Part shown: in pieces, positions 9,956 through 20,714 of the stretch
Layout: each line of letters begins with the position of its first letter
How positions within the stretch are numbered: the stretch's first letter is position 1
Assembly: GCA_000611775.1 (NCBI GenBank)
Contig: KK106981.1
Location: 1,304,620 to 1,368,619, forward strand
Reading direction: 5' to 3'
DNA length: 64,000 nt
Source: Umbilicaria muhlenbergii
Taxonomy: Eukaryota; Ascomycota; Lecanoromycetes; Umbilicariales; Umbilicariaceae
Program-made: the position numbers and the translations under genes
The notes under the pieces: model-generated
Databases searched by the model: none
Told to the model about the DNA's origin: nothing
What the model saw: only the letters and a program-made list of their open reading frames with translations

Positions 9956-11227
9956 TCACGCCGTCCATCTCGCCGGATGATATATCTCAGGGGCAATATA
10001 AGTCGTAAGCGACAGGGTTTCCCTCTCCAGCCCGCACCCAATATATGTCTGAAGCCTACGTCCACCCTCCAAAGATCGATGTGTACACAAGCCTTCGAGC
10101 GCTCGCATATAGTTAACAACGAAGCGTCCTCTGCCCTGGCCTTCCAAATACGTCGCCAGTCCCTTCGCAACGGCAAGGTCGGTCTTGCCGTAATGCTTCG
10201 CGGGGATATAGAGCTTTGCTTCTGGGCGGGCGTTATTCGGTTTGATGTCGAAGTTGTATAGTACACCCCCTGTTTGATGGTGCGTCCGAGGGAGTTCCTC
10301 GCTGGAGGAAAAGTCTCGGTCGAGGCTCAAAACGAGATGCCAAAGCTCGCGCAGGTTCCTCCGAGTGCTTCCCGAGTCGAGATTGGAGAGTTTGCCGCCC
10401 ATAGACAAGACGGCACACACATTGTCCCAGGATGTGGAAGGTGATCTAACGTAGATTCTGAGGCGCGATTTGCTTGGGTCTACGCAATCGACCGCGAGAC
10501 CAACAATCTGAAGCTGAGATCCTTGTGTATCGGTGGACATGAAATCCAGTAGTTCATTGTAGGCGGGAAACCTCAATTCCGGTCGTTCCAAGCTTCGAAT
10601 CGCGTCTGAGACAACGGACAGGCGCATTTGCCCCGTTTGCTCGGCTTTGACTGGAATGAGATAAACCTTCGCTGCGATATTGCCCTTTGTCAGGTCAAAA
10701 GCCATTAAAATAGATGACTGGTCGCTCGGGGACTTGACTATCTGCTCGGTGACGCTGGCTTCGTTACTAGAATTGACGAACGCTTTGGAGAAATGACTGA
10801 ACCACCGATCATCAACTCCAAGCTCCTGAACAAGATCCACGCTCATCACCTGATTGAACGGATCGCTTGTGCTTCCTGCGTCTGGGCCAATGGCCTCGAG
10901 AGTATACCGTACTTTTGGCGATGCTTGTTCATTGTCCCAGCTCCAGCTGTATTCGATGGGAGAGTAATCGTCTGTTACAAAGCTGTTCCAGCCGTTGGGC
11001 AATCCTTCACTTGTGGGACGGGTCCCAAGCCGAGAGATTATATGGTCGAAATGGAACAAGAGGCAATCGTGCTGGCTTTCAAGATCATAGCCGGCTTGCA
11101 GAAGCAGAAGGGCTAAGGAAGGACCTGTCACCTGCCACCAGAAAGCAGCATCTTCATTCCGCGGAACCAGCTGTGCGTCCAGGCTTTTCCATATGTCGAT
11201 TGCGGTTGGCGGTCCGGTTGAGCCCAT
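9956..11227 (-). CDS. DMATS-type aromatic prenyltransferase
   Basis: A single uninterrupted frame of 423 residues. Family marks run in order: FWWQVTGPSLALLLLQAGY near the N-terminus, LLFHFDHIISRLG, SFVTDDYSPIEYSWSWDN (residues ~83-100, the indole-binding region), KVYLIPVK, RLRIYVRSP, LYNFDIKPNNARPEAKLYIPAKHYGKTD (a Lys/Tyr-rich stretch of the diphosphate shield) and a C-terminal TTYIAPEIYHPARW. The family attaches dimethylallyl groups to tryptophan, indoles or other aromatics in secondary metabolism. Length is typical. The acceptor cannot be read from the sequence. No NRPS, PKS or terpene cyclase lies within this window; the nearest possible partner is the broken nitrilase at 13.3 kb. The single-exon structure is unusual compared with the intron-rich neighbours. 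Confidence 0.92.
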   Translation of the reverse strand: MGSTGPPTAIDIWKSLDAQLVPRNEDAAFWWQVTGPSLALLLLQAGYDLESQHDCLLFHFDHIISRLGTRPTSEGLPNGWNSFVTDDYSPIEYSWSWDNEQASPKVRYTLEAIGPDAGSTSDPFNQVMSVDLVQELGVDDRWFSHFSKAFVNSSNEASVTEQIVKSPSDQSSILMAFDLTKGNIAAKVYLIPVKAEQTGQMRLSVVSDAIRSLERPELRFPAYNELLDFMSTDTQGSQLQIVGLAVDCVDPSKSRLRIYVRSPSTSWDNVCAVLSMGGKLSNLDSGSTRRNLRELWHLVLSLDRDFSSSEELPRTHHQTGGVLYNFDIKPNNARPEAKLYIPAKHYGKTDLAVAKGLATYLEGQGRGRFVVNYMRALEGLCTHRSLEGGRRLQTYIGCGLERETLSLTTYIAPEIYHPARWTA

Positions 11228-13279
11228 GTTGCCGATAGAAGGTCAGTGAGGAAACAACGAGGCGGAATACGGTAGACAGGATTTCTCTGCTTAGAGTGTA
11301 TAACGGACTTGAGAAAATGGGGATCTGGAGGACTCGGAGCTCTCTATAGAGAAAGCAGCCGAGAAGGATGGACATGAGAAAAGTTAAGCAGAAGCTATAC
11401 TTCAACAACCCCCTGATTTATGTGTTGCTAAAGGGTCATTATTCGCGAGCAGTCCCATATGACTCCACCACACGTCGGGGGGCGGGCAGGAAAACCCCGT
11501 GCACTCCGTTCAGCAGACAACACTGCCACTGGCAGAAGGTTTATTTGCACATTGATGCTGGACATGTCAGATTGCTGACTAGATGTCCTGGTGAGGCGCA
11601 AGACCCGCCTTGGATAGACTGACAGCGAAATGGTGAGCCCTTTGATACAGTGTTTCGTCGCCTCTGATCTTGAACACATCCCCGTTTTGCAGACACAGAT
11701 ACTTCCACCCGATTGACCACTAATCAAAGAACCAAACGGAAGGACGGTAGAGGAAGCTGTGGCGCGATATGGGTTGCAGCTCACCCGACACTACTCTAAG
11801 AAACGTCACTCATACTCTGCATTTCAATAGGAAACACTCGAGATCCTATCTGCTAGTGCGTCCTCTTGGCTCAAGCTGTGGTCTCTACTGGACAGCTCCC
11901 GCCAAGGTTCAACCAGGTTGAATGCATATGATCGCCACGTCAGACTCGGGCTTTGCAGGAGGATAGGAGCTACTCAGATTGTTAGTGCATGCGAGGGAGC
12001 AGACATGTTCTGAGTGTTTCGCTGACCATGATCCTCCAGCCAATCTACATTTTTCGCTCGAAGGGGCTTTGTGTATACGATTGAGCTTGGAGCCTGAAAT
12101 ATTGGTAGACATCATCGAGCATCAATGTAAATTCTGCTTCCGCCATAAGTTCTAGCGGGAATACTGTGCGTCAAAGGCTGAAATATAAGCCAAAACCGAA
12201 GACTGTGCATTATTCGTTCTTCGTCGAGTCATGTTGAAGCCCTGAGAGGATCCGACAAGCTGTTCGCATTATGCATGCCCAGAACTGGTGCATGTTTGTC
12301 CCGAACCAGCTGCTATTGAAAAGGCGACGTGGAATCGTCGATAGGTGGCTCGAGACAAGTCGTTTACGTGCACTTCGACTAGTCCGACCAAGGCGAGTTC
12401 TTGCTCCTCGTCCAATAATCATACAAGAGTAGTTCCGTGGGCGGATCTGCATCACAATGTCCGACATGCCGTCTATCACCATCGTGCACTTGTACCTTCG
12501 TATCGTGATCACTCATCAGTTGATTGGGTCAAAGATGAAGATGTTACAGACCCCACCTTTCTCTGCATGAAGTCCCTGCATGATTAGAAGCCATGGCTAG
12601 AGGTGCGCTTAGTCGAAGTAAACACGAAGATACACCGACTCTGTACTTCATAGATCTTGCAGCGTATAAAACTCTGTGCATGGCTAGTATCTATTTCTTG
12701 AGTCCTCGTGGCCACAGTTCGAAATCAAAACTGCTCTAGTACGAGGTTCGATTAATCCGAATTCCACCGAGGCAGTCCATTTGAGACATTTGCGTTAGAA
12801 CGAGCATTCAATCCACAAATCTGCCGTCTCTAACACGGATCAACAGCAGAGTGCAGGTAAAGAATTGACGAGCAAGAAGAGAAGCGGCACAGTTTACCAT
12901 TCTATACGGCATCGATGCGCACTGCTATTACACCCTCTTTCACAATACCGGTCACCTCATCTCAAAACATCGACAACGATCTGTTTTCACGCGTTGAAAT
13001 GTCGTAATCGATCATGCCTCGTTTCCGCTCTTGTCTGTGGGGGAGTAATCAGCTGGACCAGTTCCTCTACACTACTTCTCATGGCTTTGTTAGTGTTCGT
13101 TTTGGTTGAGCTCTTCAGTGTGTATAAAGTTGCGAGGTCTGTGGCTGTGTCTCAATTGCCACTCAATTGCCATCAAAGAATTAGTGCAAATCCCGCATTG
13201 CAAGAAAGTCATACCTTATATTTCTAGAGAACAGCAATATCTTGCTCAGTCGGAGCCGCTTTCTTGGAAGGCCACCACG
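11228..13279. other. Two-kilobase gap between prenyltransferase and nitrilase remnant
   Basis: Only short frames, most without an ATG, and no domain that I recognise. The region would contain the prenyltransferase promoter and the upstream part of the nitrilase. It may hold decayed cluster genes, but I could not reconstruct any conserved peptide by splicing. Confidence 0.4.
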
Positions 13280-14577
13280 ATGGGAAAAAATGTTAAAGTT
13301 GCCGCTGTTCAAGCTGAGCCCGTATGGCTGGACCTCCAGGGTTCCGTCAACAAAGTGATCGAGCTCATCCAAGAGGCAGCCAAGAATGGCACAAATGTGT
13401 TGGGATTTCCTCAGCTCTTCGTGCCTGGTTATCCTTGGTAAGTCACGCTTGCCGTGCAGAAACCGAAAGCCAATGTGTGCGTCCTAAGACTGATGCTAGC
13501 AACTGGATGAATAGGAAGATATGGACAGAAGCACCTCTCCAGAACGTGGGTCATAATGTCGAGTTTATGAATAACTCCTTAGTCAGAGAATCCCCTGAGA
13601 TGGATAGGATCAGAAGCGCGGTAAAGGAAGCGGGGATAACTGTGATGTTGGGATACAGTGAACGTGAGGGAAGCAGTTTGTTTCAAGCACAGGTGAGAAA
13701 CCCAAGGTAACTTCGCAAATCTTGCAAGCCAATTCTAACACTTTCGTGGCGTTTTGCAGTCTTTCATTGACCCAAAGGGAGATATCGTTCTTCATCGCCG
13801 TAAAATTAAGCCAACACACGTGGAACGCTCCACATTTGGAGAGGGCCACTCTGAACCTCTGAAGTGTGTCACTAGCACTGAATTTGGCAAGGTCGGCGGA
13901 CTGATATGGTATGCTAGTCTTTTACCGGACCAGCCGTTTCACAACGACGTTACTGGCATGGGCAATATATCTTCCCCGATTGGTTCTCGTGTATTGACGT
14001 GACTGCCTCGCAGCTGGGAGCACTTCAAACCTTTGCTTCGCTACTACGAATACTCGCAGGGCGCCCAGATTCATGTGGCGAACTTTCCTCCAGCGTTTAA
14101 GAAGCCAAAGGACTCTCCGTGGCAATACAGCATGACCGCCGAGGGTTCTCAAGCCGCTTGCCAGTTCATGGCAATGGGAAGGGGCCACTTTTGTGCTACT
14201 TGCCACTTCGGTCGTTAGTGAGGCCAACCGTGAGAAGGCGGGATATGCAAATGCACCTTACGCTAACCTTGTGCGTCGCTGCCCTCCATCCCTTAGCCAT
14301 ATTAACCTCACTCAACTTCTTATGTTCAACTTTGTGTCCTACTGGCTGACACTACAAGCAGCCTGGTGGCGGCTACTCCCAAATCTTCGGCCCTGATGGA
14401 TCTCCGCTGACCACGCCTCTGGGACCTGGTGAAGAAGAAATCTTATACGCCGATGTGAATCTCGGGGACATTGATACCTCCAAGCACTTCATCGACACGG
14501 TGGGTCATCACACAAGGCCAGATTTGTTGAGCCTGAAAGTGAATGCTTCTCCCGTACAACACGTGCACCACGTTTAG
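13280..14577 (+). pseudogene. Nitrilase (C-N hydrolase), frameshifted and with altered catalytic Glu
   Basis: Proposed exons: 13280-13437, 13515-13692, 13760-13908, 14014-14270 and 14362-14577, about 318 residues if the frameshift is ignored. Nitrilase marks are plain: [14 protein letters not shown] at the N-terminus, [43 protein letters not shown] with the catalytic Lys, and GKVGGLICWEHFKPLLRYYE, where the catalytic Cys codon is split TG|C by intron 3. Two lesions are visible. The first catalytic residue, expected as Glu in GFPE, is Gln (GFPQ; codon CAG near 13412). An extra G near 14174-14178 shifts the frame inside exon 4; downstream the peptide LLATSVVSEANREKAGYANAPYANL resumes one frame over. 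The C-terminus (FIDTVGHHTRPDLLSL) is intact. Family members hydrolyse nitriles to acids. Decay is inferred; a sequencing error could explain the frameshift but hardly also the Gln. Confidence 0.8.
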
Positions 14578-14971
14578 TTCCATGAACTTGATGGTTGCCA
14601 TCAGACAGTCTTCCCTTTTGTCCGCAGCTTTTCCACATGCAGGTATGCACTTCAACGTCGCTGCCTTGCTATCATCTTCTATTGGCGTAATTCGAACAGA
14701 CACGTCATTTCAATTTTGAATCTAGGCACATGTAGTCCTTAGCAAAGATGGTGGATAAACAGACGCCTTTGATTGACTGGGAGCCTAAATTGTTTGGATT
14801 GCAACTGCTCGTAGCTTTCCGATGTTATGAAGTGCACCACCAGTTCGGAGTAGTCAAAGATCGGACCACGAGCCAGCCGCAGTAGGGCTGACAGACAGCA
14901 CTGGTGGGGTTCGCGGCCCGCTTCCATAGATAAAACCCCAACCGCTGTAGATTTTATACCAACCAGCTAAG
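14578..14971. other. Intergenic region upstream of the DUF89 gene
   Basis: About 390 bases without a supported gene; 5' region of the DUF89 protein. Nothing further stands out. Confidence 0.35.
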
Positions 14972-16680
14972 ATGGAATTCGACACGAAGACTCGTAAGTG
15001 CTTCGGTCCAATAGTACGCGCAGCAGCTCTAACGCGATGAAGCGCCATACCACACCTCGGACCATAGCTCCTTTGCCTACGTCTCTGCAAGAGATCGTTG
15101 GCCCGTCATTCTTGTGAGTGCGATGATACTTGGTTCCTGGACGCACCCCACAAGGCTGATATATATAGACAGGAGCCATTGACGATGTGCACCGCGCTGT
15201 CGTAGCTTGCGACGATGAAGACAAGCGGAACGAAGGCAAATCCATAGTGGAGGAGCTGGCGAAGCTCAAGTATGAGCTACAGCACAACCGGCAGTTGACG
15301 TAAGGACATGACCTACGTACTATTCAGAAATTATCTAAGGATATTTCAGACCTGTAGTCGACGACGGACAGCGGGATGTGGCAGGCTACAACAAAGAGCT
15401 CAAGGCTTTGGACAAGCCCACATGGTTCAACGTGCCATGGCTATATGCCGAATGTTACCTGTACCGGTATGTCTTTTACATCGCAGGATCGCATACAGAT
15501 GCTGATACGTACAAGATAGACGTATGAACACCTCGTTCGCACTCTCAAAGCATTGGAAGAATTACGACGTATTCGCCCGCCAAAAAATGTCCACTTTCCG
15601 CTCATCGCGGCCCGCAGTCCTCGAGCTCGCGGCCAAGTATAAAGAGCTAGTATCGCAATTAGACAACGACACCACCAGCTCAAAGAGCGCCGAGGAGATG
15701 GAAGCGGCAGAAAAGGCCCTCTTCACCGAGATGTGTGAGATCTGCTTATGGGGCAACGCCACCGATCTCTCGCTCCTCACATCTCTCAGCTACGAAGACA
15801 TCCAAAAACTCCAAGGCTCCGACGCACGAAAGGCGTCAGAGAAAAACATCATAGTCAACGACCTCCCAGCCGCCTACCATGTCCTCAAAACCGCGCAAAC
15901 AACCCGCGCGAAGCAAGAGCGAAGAGTAGACATCGTCCTCGACAACGCCGGCTTCGAGCTCTCCGTCGACCTAATCCTAGCCGGCTATCTCCTCTCCGCC
16001 AACCTCGCCACAACCATCGTCCTCCACCCGAAATCAATCCCGTGGTTCGTCTCAGACGTCCTACCCAGCGATTTTGCAGCGCTACTAAACGCGCTTGCCG
16101 ATCCCCAAACCTTCTACTCGACCCCCTCCGATGACGAGAAACACGCGGGCAAGACGCCCGAAGCGCTGTCCGAGAAGGAAGTAGACGAACTATCGTTTCT
16201 GTTCGAACGCTGGAGCGGCTTCCACGCCGAAGGGCAGCTCGTCCTCCGCCCGAACAGGTTTTGGACGGAAGCGGGGAGTTATTGGCGCCTGCCAAAAACG
16301 GAGTCGCGACTCTATGAAGATCTCAAAGAGAGCGAGTTGGTGGTTTTCAAGGGGGATTTGAATTACCGGAAACTGACTGGCGATGTCTGTTCATCCCTTC
16401 TCTTTTTCCGATAAATTGATACACCACTGACACTGACATCTCGTAGGCGATATGGCCTCCCACCACCCCGTTCACCACGGCCATAGGACCGCTAGGACCC
16501 GGCTCCGGCGTGTGTACGCTGGCGCTGCGGACGTGCAAGGCGGATGTTGTTGTGGGGCTGGCGGAGGGGGAAGATGAGAGGTTGAGGGGCATGGAGGGGG
16601 GAGGAGGGGATAGTGGGGCGAGGAAGTGGGCGTGGAGTGGGAAGTGGGCGGTTGTACAGTTTTGTGATGGGAAGAAGTAG
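14972..16680 (+). CDS. DUF89 / ARMT1-type damage-control phosphatase, six exons
   Basis: Exons: 14972-14993, 15043-15113, 15169-15299, 15350-15466, 15520-16384 and 16447-16680, giving 479 residues with the frame kept. Characteristic pieces: SFAYVSARDRWPVILTGAID near the N-terminus, WFNVPWLYAECYLYRR (the family signature), HWKNYDVFARQK, VDIVLDNAGFELSVDLILA (Asp and Asn are metal-site residues of the fold), LVVFKGDLNYRKLTGD and WPPTTPFTTAIGPL. The family are metal-dependent phosphatases acting on damaged sugar phosphates; the human member was also described as a protein carboxyl methyltransferase (ARMT1). Exon 1 is only 22 nt. The last intron has a weak GTCTGT donor. Convergent with the NAD(H) kinase gene. 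Confidence 0.9.
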
Positions 16681-16941
16681 ATGGTAAATAGTCGATGGGA
16701 TGGATAGATGATAGAGGGTTTAGAATGTAGATGTGTAGAAGACGCGATATAGAGGCACTATGAGATCAAGTCGAATCACTGTGGCGAGGAAACCAGACCC
16801 GAGGAGCACCTCAGTAACGGAGTGGTGATAGATGGGCACTGGATTTCACGACTCCCCAAAGTGCACCTTGCAGAGCCTATCCGTTCCCAGCAACTGCGCC
16901 CCAAGTCCAGAGGCCCCCCACTCGCCTTACCATCCTCCCCG

Positions 16942-18345
16942 CTACCCCTCCTCACCAAACGGGTAATTAAACTTCAACAACCCATTAAGCCCCCCCACCC
17001 ACCCCTCATNNNNNNNNNNNNNNNNNNNNNNNNNNNNNNNNNNNNNNNNNNNNNNNNNNNNNNNNNNNNNNNNNNNNNNNNNNNNNNNNNNNNNTCCATC
17101 CCCACCCCCACCCCCCTCCCCATCCTCACCCCATCAATACTAACCTCGACCTCCCTCCCGCGATTCTTCTCGCTCAGCCGCAGCGTAACCGGCGTATTAG
17201 CAGGCAGCACCAGCGGTCTGAAACTCAAGCTTCTAGGACAGATGGGGGTGAGGAGTAACGACGGGACGAGCGGGTGGATGATGCTGCCGCCGCTGCTGAG
17301 ACTGTATGCGGTGCTGCCCGTGGGGGTAGAGACGATCATGCCGTCGGCGACGGCTTCGGTGAGGAAGCGTCCGCCGACGAAAACTTCGACGATGGCGAGG
17401 TGGGGGGCGCGGCCGCGGTGGATGATCACTTCGTTCATGGCGTGGACGTCGGCGTTGGCGGAGGCGGGGTGGTCGTCGTTGCTGATCCGGGAGCCGGAGG
17501 CGGTGAAGACGCCGACTTTTAGGCGGTTGCGCAGGAGGACTCTGGCGCCTCTGGTTGAGCCTAAGGATTTTCCGCGGACGGATGACCAGCCTGTAGGTCC
17601 CGTTTCCGGCACTTTGGCGTTCTCGTCGGAGGGCAATGCGGTCGAAGGTTCTTCGCCAAGGATGGTACCTCTTTCCCCCACGCCGGCGCCGGACATGTAG
17701 ACTTCCCGGAATGCGCGCTTGTACTCGGTGAATTTCCATTCGCCAAGGAAACCGAGGGTGCCCATGCTGAAAGATAGTATTGGCGGGACGTGGGTGGTGG
17801 TTGCGAAGAGAGAGGAGGCGTGCAGGATTGTGCCGTCGCCGCCAAAGGTGCTGGTCATGTCGACTTTTCGGTTGAGGATGGAATAGGCGGCATCGCGTGT
17901 TTTGGGGTGGGTGTAGATGGGGAACGGGAAAGACGAGTGGACTTCGGAGGCTACGTGGGGTTCGAGGATTAGGGAGATGTTAGGATAGCTGGAATGGGCG
18001 TGTCTGGAGTGTAACAATCAGCTTTTGTGCATAAATTTCATGTCGGTTTAGGGACCTACTTGGCGAATTCTACAACGGCGTCTGTGGCCACTGGAGAGTA
18101 ATTCTTCTTGACTAGAAGTATATTTCGGGGAGGTGACGGCCATCGTAAGGACAGAAGATCATTGTTAGGGGTCTCTGCGAGTGTCAGCCAGGGATGTTTC
18201 ATTGAGAGGGATACAGCAGACCTTTATAGCCCGGGTGTATCCTATCTGGAAGGTCCTCAATGCCCCTAATCTCCCGCCGCTGTGCTGTGGCAGAGAAGCA
18301 TCGGCGGACACTCAGACATTGTATTCTCCTTCTGGGTACCTTCAT
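16942..18345 (-). CDS. Mitochondrial-type NADH/NAD+ kinase (Pos5-like), interrupted by an assembly gap
   Basis: Exons, high to low: 18345-18222, 18174-18060 and 18003-16942. The N-terminus (MKVPRRRIQCLSVRRCFSA) is Arg-rich without acidic residues, as in mitochondrial presequences. Then follow SLRWPSPPRNILLVKKNY (typical of Pos5), the GGDGT loop (STFGGDGTILHAS), LGFLGEW, NEVIIHRG and DGMIVSTPTGSTAYSLSSGGS, the NAD-kinase core. The family makes NADP(H) from NAD(H) and ATP and supplies mitochondrial reducing power. An 85-base run of N (17010-17094) removes part of the C-terminal region; the true C-terminus (NGLLKFNYPFGEEG, stop at 16942-16944) is in another frame from the upstream part if the gap is taken at face value. 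Upstream shares a 436-bp divergent promoter with the acyltransferase gene. Confidence 0.92.
17010..17094. other. Assembly gap (85 N) inside the NAD(H) kinase gene
   Basis: A run of N flanked by C-rich sequence on both sides (TCCATCCCCACCCCCACCCC on the right). Its stated length does not keep the kinase reading frame, so the length is probably an estimate. Confidence 0.98.
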
Positions 18346-18781
18346 GCTGGATGACGATGGGAGAGCATGGGCGCAGGCTTGGAGAAACAAAGCTGAGATC
18401 TGCCAATCGGCCTCGGCTCAATCCGAGCATCAGCCTTATTCACCGTATGACTGCCGTGTCCATGTTCACGCGCAGGCATCCATGCACACAGGCAGCATAC
18501 CTTTGCGTGATCTACACATCATCGATATATCCCTTGTGCCCTCGACTGCGCCAAGCAGAGATGGCAAATCTCAACGTATCCCATTTCTGCACGTAAAGGG
18601 AGCTGAGGACTTGATCAAAGGGCAAGCGTGAGAAGTCGAGAAGTCGAGAAGCCGAGAAGAGTCGCACGCCTCCAGTGCCAAGGTATGCACGCTATCGAAC
18701 CCCAGCATCATCGGTCCGATGCACGGTTTCAGCACCGGAGTCGAATCGAAGCCTCTGTTCTAATAGAAAATACAGAAAGCC
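18346..18781. promoter_or_regulatory. Divergent promoter region of NAD(H) kinase and acyltransferase genes
   Basis: A 436-bp region separates the two head-to-head start codons and must hold both promoters. A short tandem AGAAGTCGAG / AGAAGCCGAG lies at about 18630-18655. No clear known operator was recognised. Confidence 0.4.
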
Positions 18782-20157
18782 ATGTCTTCCGACAGGAGCC
18801 AGCAGCAGTCTTCACAGATAGTACCCGAGCCTCTTCCGGATCTTGGCGCCGGGGCTACAAGAAAGGCGGTGGAACCACATCCAGCAGGCCGAGCCAAGCA
18901 TGGAGGAATCTTTCAGCTTGTTCGGATACTGGCGTTCGCAACATGGGTCAACATGGTCCTCTTCTCCGCACACACCACCCAGATCCTTGGATCTCCGTTG
19001 TACCTCATCAATAGGGACTATTACTATGCGTACATGGCCTTGACCAAGCAGTCCTTTGGCCTCTTGATGATCACATTAACACAATGGTTCAGCCCAACGA
19101 TGATACGAGTCAGTGGAGATAAGAATGTCAGAGGCCAGCTGTTGCAATCCAAGGATGGACTGCTACAGACCCGCTTCCCAGAGAGAATGATAATGATTGC
19201 CAATCACCAGCTATACTCTGACTGGGTATACCTGTGGTGGGTGGCTTATACGAATAAGATGCACGGCCACCTGTATATCATACTGAAAGAGTCCCTCAAG
19301 TATATCCCTATCATCGGCCCTGGGATGATGTACTATGGATTCGTTTTCATGGCTCGGAACTGGACCAAGGACAAACCGCGCCTGCATCATCGGCTACAAA
19401 AGCTGAAGGGGCGGCACAGTGGACCGTTGTCGGGTTCTCACCAACTTGATCCTATGTGGCTCATGATATTTCCCGAGGGAACAAACCTATCGGCAAATAC
19501 CAGGAAAGGAAGCAAGAAGTGGGCGGAGAAGCAGGGGATACCTGACTTGCGCCATCAACTGCTCCCTCGGTCTACAGGATTGCAATTCTGCTTGCAGGAG
19601 TTGAAGGGGACTGTGGACTGGGTGTATGATTGTACGGTGGCATACGAAGGGATACCGTAAGCTCCTTCTGCGACTCCTTTGGTAGTCAGTGTTGACAGAA
19701 TCGTAGACGCAATGGCTACGGTCAAGACTACTTTACTCTTCCTTCAACTTACTTCCAAGGTCGTCCACCAAAATCAGTGAACATGTATTGGCGTCGCTTT
19801 GCAGTTGCATCCATTCCGGTCGATGACACCAAAGGCTTCGAGAAGTGGCTAATGGACAGATGGTTGGAGAAAGAGGATCTGCTCGAGGGGTATGTACAGA
19901 ACGGGCGATTTCCGGCGGACCAAGGGCATGATTCAGACGGTGAAGCTGCCGTTAATGGTGCTACTGGAGCGAAGGTTTTGCAGGGGGCCGGCTTCATTGA
20001 GACAGAAGTGAAGGTGGCGCATTGGTATGAAGTTGGTCGAATCTTTGTGGTGTTGGCTGCTTTTGCCCTTGTAGCAAATGTTCTGGCGAAAGCATGGAAT
20101 CTGGTCATGTACGGATCTCTTGCAGGATGGCCAGGAAAGGGTCACTCTGCGCTCTAG
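18782..20157 (+). CDS. PlsC-type 1-acyl-glycerophosphate/lysophospholipid acyltransferase
   Basis: Exons 18782-19656 and 19707-20157; 441 residues. A hydrophobic segment (residues ~46-70) precedes the PlsC domain. Its motifs are present: IMIANHQLYSDWVYLWW (NHxxxxD, residues 141-147) and MWLMIFPEGTNLS (the EGT motif), followed by GTVDWVYDCTVAYEGIPRNG and STYFQGRPPKSVNMYWRRF, as in the LCLAT1/Cst26 branch. A final hydrophobic segment (VGRIFVVLAAFALVANVLA) suggests a second membrane anchor. The family acylates lysophosphatidic acid or lysophospholipids at the ER; the lysophosphatidylinositol branch is the likeliest by resemblance, but the exact substrate is not readable. Confidence 0.9.
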
Positions 20158-20714
20158 CTCTCTAGCTATGCGCACTGGAGTGTTGGATGCTTGCGCCGTC
20201 TGGCGCTGTGGTTGGGTCGCGCGCATAGGCTCTCACTCTGGCTTCTGCCAGGTGATTTGGAGCATATTCGAGGTTAAGATACCTCGGCCATGATTGATAC
20301 GAAGCGACGACAGTTCTCATGCGATGTAGAGCTTTGAATAATACCTTCAATCATCCATCCAAAGCCTTGTGCAGATGCGGTCAACGGCCGTGGAGGGCGT
20401 GCGTCCGCCGGTGACACTAGCGGCTCAGGTCGGCGCTAGGCACGCGCAAGGGCAACCGTATTCATGATCCGTCACTTGGTCCTGAAAAGTAAGGTAGATA
20501 CCTTTACTGCTCCTCATCTTCCCACTTCGCCGTGGACACCCTTATAACCTCCGTTCTTGATCCACCATGCCCGTTTGATATATGATTACCTGACGGGCTA
20601 ACTTCTCAACACCTCTCCCACATCGCACGTCGCGCAAGCCTCTCCTTTGTCCGGATTCTTCTGAGAGCCTGGCCAATCACCTAGGACCTCGAGCTTCCCA
20701 GAGCCAACGCTACC
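20158..20714. other. Intergenic region upstream of CTR9
   Basis: This 557-bp gap holds the 3' region of the acyltransferase gene and the promoter and 5' UTR of CTR9. A pyrimidine-rich stretch (about 20510-20545, CTGCTCCTCATCTTCCCACTTC) is common near fungal transcription starts. No other gene is seen. Confidence 0.35.
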
